DNA of 64,000 nt, taken from positions 119,984,123 through 120,048,122 of the forward strand of contig NC_088202.1 in NCBI RefSeq assembly GCF_037126465.1, in the 5' to 3' direction. Positions 12,020 to 23,283 of this stretch are shown in pieces. A program made the translations under genes and the position numbers. This DNA comes from Ornithodoros turicata (taxonomy: Eukaryota; Arthropoda; Arachnida; Ixodida; Argasidae). Within the stretch, counting starts at the first letter, position 1. Each line of letters begins with the position of its first letter. The notes beneath the pieces are model-generated. The model worked only from the letters and a program-made list of their open reading frames with translations, was not told the DNA's origin and made no database searches.

Positions 12020-12176
12020 AGCCCAAGCAGCACAATGTACTGAAAGTCGAGTGCAATAGGGGTGGACGGTATGTGTCTTATCGATGTTCCTTAGTTTCAC
12101 GAGTCTGTTCAAGGCCTTCCACCTACCCGTCCACCCCTATTGCACCCGACTTTCAGTACATTTCGCTGCTTGGGCT
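12020..12176. repeat. Foldback MITE-like repeat with 50-bp arms
   Basis: Arms 12020-12069 and 12127-12176 are inverted copies with few mismatches. They share GTGCAATAGGGGTGGACGG (left) and its complement, and start AGCCCAAGCAGC. The element sits in the middle of the hAT-like element and was probably a later insertion. I could not fix a target duplication. Confidence 0.75.
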
Positions 12177-12589
12177 GATATAGACTCATGGTAACGGGCC
12201 GAGAGACACGGAACACGAAGGACGGACGACGAATTTCGAGTATCAGCTTCTTCTGAAGTGCAATTCCTCATTAATAAAGAGTTGAAGGAAAGTGACGGCA
12301 TGTTCGTTGGCTCCTTTAACTATGCTGCGGTAACGTAAAAGTAACTCGTTACCTGTGAGTAACAAGAACTCGTTACTTTTGTATGTTGGTAACGAGTAAC
12401 GTATTTAGTTACTTTTTCCTGAAGTAACGGGCAACGGCATTTAGTTCCTTATTTTCGGTAACGGGCACAAGTCTGCTTTTCTGTCGTGAACGACCTGACT
12501 GCGCGGAGCAGTATTGCTAGCAGTACTGCTCCTGGAAATAAATGTTTTCTTAAATATGTGGTACCTAGCCACGTTCAGGTCACCAGTCT

Positions 12590-12754
12590 GTTTCTTTTTT
12601 TTATTGCGTGTTAGCGCCGCGAAGCAACTGTGGCTATGAGCGGCGTACAGACGTGAACACATGGAGAGAGGGCGGCAGGAAGGAGTGGGGGACAGGGGGT
12701 TAGAATGCGTTCTGTGCCGACTTCAGGGGAAACTGTGCCGACATTCGGTCACCA
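12590..12754 (-). repeat. SINE-B copy, minus strand, split by another SINE-B
   Basis: The sequence matches the 3' half of the full SINE-B at 22989-23283: a T-run, then GCGCCGCGAAGCAACTG, GAGCGGCGTA and AACTGTGCCGACATTCG. The copy is interrupted at about 12754 by a second SINE-B in the opposite orientation. Confidence 0.75.
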
Positions 12755-12994
12755 CCAGCTCACGTGGCTCAGTGGTTAGCATGCTGGCCATCACGTTGAG
12801 ACTGGGAGGTACCCGGGTTCTAGTCCCGGTGCCTGCTGTGCTGTCTGGGATTTTTCCTGGGTTTTCCTCAGACGCTTTCAGACATATGTCGGCACAGTTC
12901 ACTTAGAAGTCGGCCCAGGACGCACATTCCCCAGGGCGTCAGTCTTGACGTTGCCCACATCTGCGAGGCCTACAACGGAGAGCCACACCGCCAC
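12755..12994 (+). repeat. SINE-B copy, tRNA-derived, nested insertion
   Basis: A tRNA-like head contains an A-box region (GTGGCTCAGTGGTTAGCATG) and a B box (GGGTTCTAGTCCC). It is followed by the SINE-B body with GGGATTTTTCCTGGGTTTTC and GTCGGCACAGTTC. A 13-bp direct repeat, CATTCGGTCACCA, flanks it at 12742-12754 and 12995-13007, the kind of duplication made by LINE-driven retroposition. SINEs are transcribed by RNA polymerase III from the internal boxes and moved by LINE enzymes. Confidence 0.8.
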
Positions 12995-13158
12995 CATTCG
13001 GTCACCAGTATGTCGGAGCTAACCACAATGATCATCGACCTCACCTAATGCAGTCAAACAAGTGTTTATTGCCGCTCAAAGAGCGCGCGAGTTAGTAAGG
13101 AAAAACTTCGTCGTCGACGACGCTACAAATATTTGCATGAGCCAGCTGTTTGCAGGGC

Positions 13159-13732
13159 GTAGGCGCGTTTACATGAAGGCGACATAAGTCGACTGGGCGA
13201 GATAGGTCGATCTCCCCTCTCCATGTAAACCCGCCTACATCGACCTAAAGGGGACGTCGACGCAGCAGGAATAAGTCGCTACGTTGGGGTATATCAGACG
13301 ACTGGAGTCGTCTCGCCTTTGCCATGTAAACCGGGCAAGTCGACTGTGCTGACGGTTTCCGCTACGTCACAACCGCATCTGCCGCCGTGCTCCGCCCGCA
13401 ACACAGAAAATGAACATGGCGACGGACACGGTTGACGTTCCCACCGGTGCAAAGCGTTTCAAGCCAGCAGCATTGGGCATCGACTGGGCCGTCGATCGAA
13501 GGCTTTAATGTTTATGGGCGCAGTAAAGGAAGTCACACACTGATAAAACAGTAATGCAATCGCTAAATAACCACTTTAGTGCCTTGGCGGCGTTGTCACC
13601 GACTGGGTCGACTGAATTGCCCGGCGGACTAGGGCGCATCGCTTCCTGCCATGTAAACCGTCCCAAGTCGATCTTTGCGATCAGTCGACTGTTGCTTTCA
13701 GTCGACGTATGCGCCCATGTAAGCGCGCCTAC
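13159..13732. mobile_element. MITE-like element with CCATGTAAAC/GTCGACT motifs
   Basis: The tips are inverted: GTAGGCGCGTTTACATG on the left, and on the right CATGTAAGCGCGCCTAC. Inside, CCATGTAAAC and AAGTCGACT recur in both orientations, giving motif-rich ends much like the hAT-like elements. There is no transposase. The target duplication is unclear, so the superfamily is open; the tip style is compatible with the PIF/Harbinger group. Confidence 0.6.
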
Positions 13733-14726
13733 AGGAACAGGGCCCCTTCCCCTGCTATATTTCGAGATGAAACATCCCATGTCATCGTCACCATCTATTC
13801 GGGGTTATGTAGCTCTGCGGGTTGTTGTTTGCACAGTACCAGAAAGAATGCTTGACAAGTTGAGGCAACGATTGTAATTCTTCTACAGTGACAGCGTGCA
13901 ACAGATATCTGGCACATTTAGAATTGCTTCCTTTGAAAAATACGTCTGCACACATGATTTGCTTCGATAGTTTTCTTTACAATACAAGAAGCAGCGTCTT
14001 TGAAAAGCGGAATGAGTTTCCAGAATGGTGCCCGGAAGTCTGACTGCTCCAAATGGCAGCATTTCCGCCGGTGGTTTGGGTGCTTCCGGTCGGATTACCC
14101 CTGTCATCAGTTGCCGGCTTCGTTTAAGTGAGGCAAAGAACCTGAAACCAAACTATTTCAAAAAAAAAAAAAAGAGAGAGAGAGAGAGAGGGATTTAAGA
14201 ACAATCTTTCCAGGAACGGTAGTGCTAGCAATAAAGAAAGGGCTAGCCTGTGAATCTGACAACTCCCTGCACTCTTTGTTCCGCACCATTGCTCGGCACT
14301 TGTATAGCCAATATCGGCGAACTGATGCGAAAATGGAGACCGCCCAAAAAAGCAGACCGTCTACTACTAATACTCTATTCGTCTATGCTGTGTCACCGTT
14401 TACAGACTCGGTTTCTTCGTTGCCCACCTCTGTGAGGCTGACAACGGCGAGCCCTTTCACGAGCACCACCACGGTGTCTATTCGCTGTTCTATCCAACCC
14501 AACCTAACTGAGACTCAGTAACAATTAAGCCTTGCAACCGTAGGATCCAGCATTTAGACAATGGTCGGTTTGCTGAGGGTCTATTATTGTGATACACGAT
14601 AAGCCTTACTCCCCTTCTCCGTGCCTTCTTTTTCATTTAAATTTTTTGCGCACTTGAAATGAAGAACAAAAAGTGCATATTTTCCCTTTGCCAATATCTG
14701 TATGATCATATGTGAAAGAGGATGTC
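13733..14726. other. No gene seen; A-run plus GA microsatellite
   Basis: An A-run joined to a GA microsatellite lies at 14159-14192. Nothing else is recognisable. Confidence 0.4.
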
Positions 14727-14740
14727 TTATTACAAACATG

Positions 14741-14931
14741 AAAGAACTGGTGTTCTGAGGCTGGAACAACATAGAAGGGACAAATACATACAAAGCCTCA
14801 ATTTGCCAAGAAATTAACGCTAAAAGTCACTGAAAAGGTTAGCCAGCTGTAGGACTCAGCCAGCGGCAATCCAGAAGATGTGGGTTCGAGTCCTACAGCT
14901 GGCTAACCTTTTCAGTGACATTCATCTTTCA
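14741..14931 (-). repeat. SINE-A copy with a snapback 5' end
   Basis: A perfect 14-bp target duplication, TTATTACAAACATG, lies at 14727-14740 and 14932-14945, so everything between is one insertion. Read on the minus strand it has the SINE-A tail (AGAACATAGTTGTTCC-type wording, shared with 43.0 and 43.4 kb) and the B-box half of a tRNA-like head. Its 5' end is then repeated in reverse: 14826-14857 and 14888-14919 are perfect 32-bp inverted copies. The second arm carries GGGTTCGAGTCCTAC. A hairpin inside one target duplication suggests the cDNA folded back and primed on itself during insertion. Confidence 0.8.
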
Positions 14932-14945
14932 TTATTACAAACATG

Positions 14946-17900
14946 CCTATCTTTACACGGTTTTTCACCAAGTATATCCGTTTTCAACCAGCGGAAGCTC
15001 GAGCCACAACAAACAGGTCATAAAATGTTGAAGACTGTGGTTCTTCAGTTTCCGTGAAGTTAATCATTTCTCTAGTAGATTACCTCAAACAATGGTAATG
15101 AAGTTTGCCACATCGCGTGAGCTTCGGGGGGTACGTACAGGTTCCTGAAACGAAAATTCACCGTTCGTCATTCTACGCGAGAGTATAGCGGTTGGTGATC
15201 CATTTTGTACTGGTGATGATGATATGAAAAATAAAAAAAGGGTGCTTGTTCCTTCATACTCTATTGTTCTGTGCGAACAAGATCATATTTTAGGTAATTT
15301 GTAGCGACCAAGCGAGAAGCCGTGCTATTCGGGAACGATTCTACTGCGCAATATCACCCGCAATATTCAAATCGTCTTTCGACTAAGATCCGCACGCCCC
15401 TTCCTACACTCAAACTCCTGCAATCAGGACAGAATGGTTCTGCATTGATTATTGGGCATTCATCCGTAAGTCGTTTCCGGTGGTTCGCGAAATTACGGTA
15501 CCTCTACACTCGGTGTTGATCTAAGCGTAGAATAAGCGTAAAAAAACCCAGTGCTGGGTAAGATAGTTAAAACGACGAAATAAGGGACGCAGCACATGAG
15601 CTGAACTTCAACCAAGTTGAAACCTTCTTTGATCGGCCTGTATTTGTACATTAACACACATATTGTTGACAGATACCTTAGACGGCACTACCCCTCCAGC
15701 CCACCAAAAGATGCACACTTATCTTTTTTCTTTCTTTTTTTAGTGCCATGTGTAGGAGCTGAATGTGTTCTATGTTGCTAGCTTGCACAATGAGATGCGT
15801 CTTTACACCGTGTGTGTGTTTTTAACAGCTTCTTATGTTTACTTAGCACCACTTCAAAAAGCATCCACTCTATGAGAGAACGCAGGACACTGTGGTGAAG
15901 ACAATAACCAAATCGACTCTTCATGGAGGCAACATCTTCGTATTTTTCTTCCTGCACCTACTTACTCACTCCATCTTCTCGTGCAACATGCATTCGCACA
16001 CGCACTGCATATAGCATCAAATAAAAGAAATTCCCAAGAGCACAGAAGAACACGACAAGGACGCAATTGACAACACGCGTGCAACCACGCTCAGGTTCCT
16101 GTAATACGAAGTTCCTCCACTCGCTCCCTATAACCGTGTTCAAAATAAGAACGGCACGAAATGTGGCTCCTCAGCTCCAACACTAACAGAATTAATCCGC
16201 CTATGGGGCTTTTATAGTTTCGGTGACAGTGCACGACTTGTAGCAAACGCAGAGTGATGCGGCCAGACAACTGCAGCGCGGGACCTAAACGTGTTGTTCT
16301 TAGTCTGAACACGAGTATAGCATTCACGCCATATTATGACTAGAAAACGCGCATTTTAGTTTCATAAAAAGTAATTATCTGTCTCGCAATGTGTGTTCTA
16401 CCGAGGTATTTGCCTGCCGGAATGCTGTTCGGGGAGATTGTGCGTCCTGGGCAGACTTAATCGGGAACTGTGCCGGCGTTTCATTCCGGCATTACATGAC
16501 TGAATAGAGATATTATACCCTCGTAGATATTATTATATAGTACACATAAGTATAGACTCATTCAAATCCCGTTGGGAGCTTTCACCGGAAGGAAAGAATT
16601 ACACTGTTCTGTGTCAGATGTAAATATAAAAAAATAAAAAAGAGTTGGGTGTCTTTGTTCGAATGAAGAGAAAATAACGCAGTTTCCATTCCTTCTCTTT
16701 CCGTCATTTTTGTTGCCTGGTGGCAGATACTTTTCAGCGCCCTCTCGAGTGATCTCGCAGTCATTTACCACATGTCCTAAAATCTAGTTTCAGCTCGCTC
16801 CGTAAAACCATATTCTGTACGTCGAAAAACAAGGAAAAAGAAACGAAAAACTCGCGAAGAAAACGGAGCACCTGACGGAAAGCTTTTTCGTGTTTCAAAA
16901 TTGACGTGGTATGTGACTCGACCCACATATCGTGGCATTTACGGGAGAGGTTAGTCGCCGTGAGCGTATTTGACATCTGTCACTTTCTCGCTACTTTCAC
17001 AAAATGCTGGCCTCGAAAGGCGGAACTTTCTAGTCGTGTCAGTCGTGAACTAGGAGTCGAGGAAGCGAAATGTATCCAATTTAACGGCGGCGTTCTGTGA
17101 ACAAGTCAATTCTATTCGAAAAAGAAAAAAAAAAAAGCTAGATAAAAATAGTCGCCGAAACTATGAACGATACCAAACTATTATCGCATGATATATAGGA
17201 TTTTTCTGAAGATTTTTTCACGAAAAAGCTACGAGAGAACCAGATATGCCTTTTTTGCGGGTGAGTTATACTGTGAGGGAGACATCTGTCCGAAAGAGTG
17301 TACAACTACTGGATTATTAATTACCTAAAATTCACCAATAATTTGAATTTGATGATTCGGGGGAAATGTCAGATAGCAGAGTTGGAGGCAGTCTTTAAAG
17401 CCACTCACTCTCTCTCTTTAATCGTGAAACACGCACATACTTTGAGATACGTTATGCCAAATTTTGCTATGCCGAAACCGAAACCAAGTGCGTCTCGACC
17501 GCGGAGAGAACGACGTTCATTCCGCGCTGGAGGGTCACGTGCTTTGCAGAGGTGGAACTGATTGGTGCAGGCGCTGAACATGCGGCCAGATAAACCACTT
17601 TGCGGCCCAGATAAGCTCCCGGAAGCGAAAGCCGGGTCTCTCCCTGCACTTCCGACGTGTGTGGTTTCGATCTCGGCTCATTTGGCCATGGATATCACGA
17701 AGTACGTGCGCGATTCAGTTCTTTCAAAAAATGGGATGACTTTAAATAATGACTAGCTCTAATTCTGCTATCTCACGTTTGCCGCAAAACATCTAATTCA
17801 AAATATAACTAATAAATTTTAAGTAATTAATCATCTACTAGTTGCGTACTCTCTCCGACAGAACATCCCCATAGTCGTATAAGCTTAATTCAAAGCTTTT

Positions 17901-19660
17901 CTATAAAATATATATAACGCCTAAGAAAAGACACATTGTAGGTTTAAGGTATGACGCGTTTGATATAGATTCCACTTGTCCCCATCATCATGACCACCAC
18001 CATCACCATCATCATCATCAAGAATACACCAACACAAGGACATAGCAGAAAATTTTATAGTAACAGTATAGCTCACCATAGTAACAGGACATAAATTGCT
18101 TTTCTTCCTTCTTTCCTTTTCTTCTTCTTTTTTGAGCAGATGGCGATATGGCCTGTACGTTAAAATAATGTCATTGAATAACGAGCGATGAAGAAAATGG
18201 GCAGTGAGGACGTTGTTAGAGATTGATCACTACTATGCAAGCTCATTGCAATTCCTTTTGAAGGTACCGAAGTGACCGCAATCAGGTTCGGTGCATCAGG
18301 CGTCAGATCGCATTTCAGAAAGGGCTGCCGCGTTCCCAGCGCCACCACCTCACTCTTTGTGCACTACGAACGAAAACGTAAACTTTGCTATTTACCGTTG
18401 GCCGCTTCTAAGCTTTGTGTACTCTTAGTGACATTACATGTGCATAAATAAAACAGCATTATCATTCGCCGCATACGTACAACGAAAAAAAAAAACAAAA
18501 AAAACGTGGAAGTCATATTCTTGTCTTGAGGGTTAACTGTTTTCGTTTCTCCTTTGCAATTACTGGAAATTTATTGAAAAATATTTCGAAAGCGGAGCGT
18601 GTACAAGTGTGTGTACAGCAAAATGGGTAACTGAATAGTGACATAGAAGGGGGAAGGGGTGACTTGCCATTTCGTTTTGTTAATTAGTAACGCACGTTCT
18701 TCATTTCAGATCCTGTGAATGATGACAGCAAAGTTTAGAGATGGATAGAAACGGTGCGTTCGGTAAGTACAGGCATGCCTACGATACAATTAATCTTGAC
18801 CGTGTCTCAATTTCGGTAGTCCCGTACGTGGCTCAATTACTACGCGGTATACCGGAACACTCTGCATTTATTCGCCGTTGCGTCGAGCACCGGAAGTGTT
18901 CAGGCTGTCTGTCGAGCAATAGAGTGCAACTTTGGAGTACTCCAAAGGCAATAATGTACACTTTGACTTAAATCTCCTTAAAACTTGTCTGAAATTAAGT
19001 TTGTTTTCCAGTTCGGTTTGCAACGAGTGGAGGGGGACGTTTATTCGAAAGCATTTAGGAAAGTTCAGTCAAACGCAAGGCCGACATGCTATTCCGCTGA
19101 AAAAAAAAAAATACAAATAAATAACATGAAGGGGGGAACACCAGGTCACTAGTGGTCACTGATTCAAGGGCTATAGCAACGAATCTCGTTACACGCCACC
19201 ACCACCGACGCCACCGGGATGCCTTCGCGTGGCGCGTACGGCGTGACAGAAACCTATCACCCATTTCCCCCTTTCCTTTTCTCCATAGGTAGTTGGCCTG
19301 CTTGATGACAATACACATTTCTCTTCTAATAAACATACTCGCCCCTACCCCCCAATTAAGCATGCAGTTCCGTCCTCCAAAAACCCTTCATGTCATTACT
19401 TTCCATATGGCCTGATACATGGTATAGGGTTTCCTCGTGACCCTTTCACCCGCTTACCTCTGAACTCTTCCCATTACGATTACAAATGCAGCACGTGCCG
19501 CTTCCCTGGCATAGGGCAAGAGATACCTAAACTATCCACGTCATCGCATAATACTTCGCTCTGGTTGCCAGGTGGCATTACTTCTTTCCATCAAGCTTTA
19601 CGTATTCATTCTCCAAGACCAGGGATTCTCGAACAATTTTAAAAATTGGGCCGTTTCGTT
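14946..19660. other. No gene seen
   Basis: This is the longest stretch without anything I recognise. Both strands have only short, overlapping open frames. It holds simple repeats: an ACC/ATC-rich tract at 17990-18022, A-runs near 17125-17136 and 18485-18504, and an A-run at 19099-19111. The run of AT-rich sequence without repeats suggests old intergenic or intronic DNA. Confidence 0.4.
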
Positions 19661-19813
19661 CTGCATTAAAATCGCTAAAAACCGCAGTGCAGGGCAACAT
19701 TTAGAAGACACATCGCTGAACTGATGAAGCTTGGTTTGTCGGTTCAGTGCTGTGTTTTGTGTGGTCTTTTTAAATGTTACCCTGCATTGGGGTTTTTAGA
19801 GATTTTAATGCAG
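19661..19813. repeat. 153-bp foldback repeat
   Basis: The two ends, CTGCATTAAAATC and GATTTTAATGCAG, are exact inverses. The arms continue inward for about 50 bases with mismatches (AAAAACCGCAGTGCAGGG against CCCTGCATTGGGGTTTTT). The centre has GTTCAGTG / CGCTGAACTG as a further dyad. No target duplication was found. A MITE or a snapback retroposon would both fit. Confidence 0.65.
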
Positions 19814-21547
19814 GAGCTGTCGTTCTTGAAAACCAAACCTATTTTGCCAAAGAGGAGCAACATTTTTGGAGGACAAAACGCTTGAAGCTAGTAATTACAA
19901 AATTAAACTTACAAAATTAGGTAACTATTCGAATCGTTTCAAAGTGAACACCTTCCTTCAACTTAATTTATTAATAAGATGGATTCAAATATTTTCGAAC
20001 AGGACCTAAATTTCTCTTGTGCTCGCGTTACTTGTACATCAGCGTTTATAATTTGAACAGTGGTTTCCCGTCGTCTTCAGCGTGACCGAACGAATGGAAA
20101 AAAAAAAAAAAAAAAAAAAACGGTCGGCCACAGCGCTATAACGGCAGCGAATCGTAACCTGCCAAGCGCCACGGTCCAATGACTTGACCTGTCTTGACAT
20201 TTGCATGTATCACAGCATGGTCATTATTTCGGCACGTCATGGCAAATTCATTGACCTCCACTGCAGCCTCCAAAATTTGGTCATGACCTCTCCGACATGA
20301 CACGGTGCTTGAAAGCTTCCTTATGCACTGCATGCCATGATAGGAGAAACAATTATTTCAGCGGCGTTACGCCAGAAACCTATCAAGGTCGTTTTTGTAT
20401 TTTTGACGTGTCGAAGACAGAAGATGGATAGACGACTGCGCAGAAAAAATGTATTATACGAACTATATGGATGTGGGTCCGCCTTCGCTGTTAACGATAA
20501 CAACAGAGGTGCAGAGGCCGAAGCTCACATTAAGGTTTTTTTTTCTTCTTCCTATGTCACATCACATCTTGCGCCTTCAGAATCCCACGGAACTTATGTC
20601 ATTGCAATCTACGCGACTCGCACTGTATTCTCCCAAAACGTTATTTCTTTATGTAAAGTGTAAGCATTATGAAATTAATTAATTAATTAAGTATGACGTC
20701 GTGAGATGGCGCATTAACCAGCGATGCGTCTGGGAACATTACTCCTCGTGACATAAGGATGATAAAACCGAAGTCCTCACAAGGCACAATTTTCCTTTTT
20801 AATTTGTGTACTTTATTTGATTTTTATTTTTTTAGGTGCGGAGCGTTGCGCGGTCCTGTGAATCTGCGTGCAACTGAAAAACTATCCCCGAGGGTTCTGC
20901 TCTTTTAGCAAAAAATGTGGGTTCAAGAAGATCCTGACATATCTACACCTAATTGTTGTAACACGAAATTGCGTAAGAGGACCACTTATGCTTCAGAGAA
21001 ATATTTAATTTGACATGAAGCAAGCACGAAGAGGAGCATTAACACCATGGTACGAAAACCGGAGATTATATAGGCAATGAATAATTAAGATGCAAATCAC
21101 TTGCTATATACCGGTAATATAAAATTAAATACGATTGGAGGAATTTTCGGTAATTCTTTGGAGGGAGCACGCTGCTAATTAAGGCAGGGACAGGAACGTT
21201 GAGAAGGAAAACTTATATTGCTATAAATATTCAGAAATCACTGACGGGCTGTGCGATGTGTGTTTAAGAAGACACTGTGGAACACGAAGTCGTAGAACGC
21301 GACGCGTATTCGAATTGCACAAGGAAATGTCTATGCATGGGAAGCATTACGTTTCTGGAACGACGGCGTCAAATCTGGTATTCAATTAAGACAGAACACG
21401 AAGCACCAGCGAAATTATTGGTAGCTATTGTAAGCATAAATTGACAACCCCTTGTACTTTCTGCATACATAGTGGTAGTTCTCCTGCTTGATGACAGTAT
21501 ACACACACGGAGCGGGATGTGTTTCCTCAAACCACCGGTAATGCACC
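19814..21547. other. No gene seen
   Basis: An A-run of over 20 bases lies at 20098-20120. A few short frames occur near 20340-20680 without any family motif. Confidence 0.4.
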
Positions 21548-21550
21548 TAA

Positions 21551-22081
21551 GGCAGCGTTCACACGGGGCAACTTTTTGCAGCAACTATGAGCAACTTTGG
21601 AGTTGCTGTCAGCCGGCAACCTCCAGCAACTCGAGTTGCTCCGAGTTGCTGCGAATCGCTCCCGGACCGAAAACTTGAGAAGTTGCTCGTGCATCGGCCA
21701 ATCAGAGATGGAAGCATTGCCACGTGACTCCCGATGGCGTTGTGGATTTCGTTCGTGGGTTCATAGGTTCAAATCCTGGAGGTGCAGCTAAAAAATAACT
21801 TTTTCTTTTTTTACGAACTTCACGGAAACATATCAGTTGCCACTTCTGGGCGGCAATAATGATCTATTGGAGTAATAAAACTGACTGAAATTTGATAAAC
21901 AGCAGCTAAAGAAAAGATTCCACCAGTTCGATTCGAACCCACATTGTCCGGTCGCCATAAGGTTGCTTGTGGGTGCAGCTACAGAGTTGCTGCGTGTGAA
22001 CGCGGACTCGAAATTGCTCAAAAGACGTTGGTTTGAGTTGCTTCGAGTTGCTGGGAAAAGTTGCCCCGTGTGAACGCCGGC
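21551..22081. mobile_element. PIF/Harbinger-like MITE with GAGTTGCT motifs
   Basis: The tips are inverted repeats: GGCAGCGTTCACACGGGGCA on the left and, reversed, GCCGGCGTTCACACGGGGCA on the right. A 3-bp duplication TAA flanks them (21548-21550 and 22082-22084). TWA target duplications and G-rich tips are typical of the PIF/Harbinger superfamily. The ends are packed with GAGTTGCT / AGCAACTC words (about 21570-21690 and 21985-22065). No transposase is present. The middle includes a B-box-like GGTTCAAATCC near 21768, perhaps by chance. Confidence 0.75.
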
Positions 22082-22988
22082 TAAGTTAAGCTGAATGACG
22101 TAGTAGAAACTACCAAGGGAAAGGCCACGACATCCGTCCATCCACTCGCGTCATCATCACGGGCAGGTTAGTTTTACCCTGTGCTCGCTCCGTCGCATAG
22201 TGGTCTCTAGCACAGAATGTACGTCGATCTTAAACGTCCCGTATATATATGTTTCTTTTCCATTATTCACACCTCGAGAGAGGATACAGGAGAAAACTTC
22301 CCGGAGCAAATAACGTCACGGTTGGCGTGACTGCCCTTGTTGGCCAATAACCGTATTTCCACGCCAACAGCTAGCAGAAGAGCCCACGCGGAGCCAGCAA
22401 ACAAGATCCAACGAAAAAGAGCTTTCCTATATAGCAAGATCCTCCGCACACACCTTGCAAAGCGCTTTATTTTTCTATAAACAGTGTCAATGGATTGGAG
22501 GTCAAGAGGAAACTTGGTGTTGGGGAGCGGATGCGGTGTGTTGCACTACTTAACGGCGTGTTTATCACTCCTCGGGAGAGCGTGCACATTTGAATTGGCG
22601 GATCAAGGAGGCGTCGCGCCGTGACTGTGATACAGTCTCAAGCAGTTATTAGCACGAACAAAGCAATTTGCCAGATAATCGATGCGATAATGCGCATCAG
22701 CCGTTTGCGATTAAAAACGGGTCAAATTATTGTTCATCCGTTTCGATCGCGCAGTATGCTAGAGGCGAAAGAGGGTATTGCAGTTAAGTGTTTTCCTCGT
22801 GTTCACGTACACTGTAATTAGAATAGCCATTCAGAGACTCCTAGCCTATAAAAACGAGAATCTAAACGGACGTTTTTTTTCTCCCTCTCTCTCTTTCTCT
22901 CTCCGTCTTTTTCGAAGTTTGTTCGCAACATAATGGTGACTGAATTGTTGCGCGAGAAAAGTAGGCGGGAAGAGTGATATAACCGCGA
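22082..22988. other. No gene seen; TC microsatellite
   Basis: A CT-rich microsatellite lies at about 22870-22905. No coding region or known repeat was found. Confidence 0.4.
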
Positions 22989-23283
22989 TTTATTTTTATT
23001 TTTTATTCCGTACGGTGTTCAGCGCCGCGAAGCAACTGACGTTATGAGCGGCGTATATATGTGGACAGATGGAGAAAGGACAGCAGGAAGGAGTGGTGGG
23101 GGGACAGGGGGGGTTAGTATGCGCCCTGGACCGACTTCGGGGGGAACTGTGCCGACATTCGTCTGGAAAGTCTTCGGAAAACCCAGGGAAAACCCCCGAC
23201 AGCACAGCAGGTGGTAGGATTCGAACCCACCACCTCCCAGTCTTCAGCACCACATTGGCTACCACCAACCGAGCGCGAAGCCC
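22989..23283 (-). repeat. Full-length SINE-B, tRNA-derived
   Basis: On the minus strand it begins with a tRNA-like head of about 75 bases, with the A-box region near GCTCGGTTGGTGGTAGCC and the B box GGGTTCGAATCC. The body includes GGGTTTTCCCTGGGTTTTCC and GTCGGCACAGTTCC, and it ends with AATAAAAAATAAAAATAAA (22989-23010). Length is about 295 bases. Two more copies lie at 12.6-13.0 kb. Tick genomes are known to carry tRNA-derived SINEs; I cannot tell from here whether this is a named family. Confidence 0.8.

Larger units (their letters stand above)
11426..12475. mobile_element. hAT-like non-autonomous element with GTAACGAGTTAC motif arrays
   Basis: The element is bounded by a perfect 8-bp target duplication, CTTTTCTG, at 11418-11425 and 12476-12483. 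Its tips are imperfect inverted repeats: CAGAGTTGTGCC on the left and, reversed, CAGACTTGTGCC on the right. An 8-bp duplication with CAG-type tips is the hallmark of the hAT superfamily. Inside each end the motif GTAACTCGTTAC / GTAACGAGTTAC and near variants are packed densely (about 11440-11626 and 12330-12440). hAT transposases bind subterminal repeats, so these could be binding sites; that is inference. No transposase frame is present. The middle carries a smaller foldback repeat. Confidence 0.85.

Noticed and set aside
14946..19660. Many 60-107 codon frames as small genes
   Set aside because: They overlap on opposite strands, have no motifs, and no paired splice sites extend them into a coherent protein.
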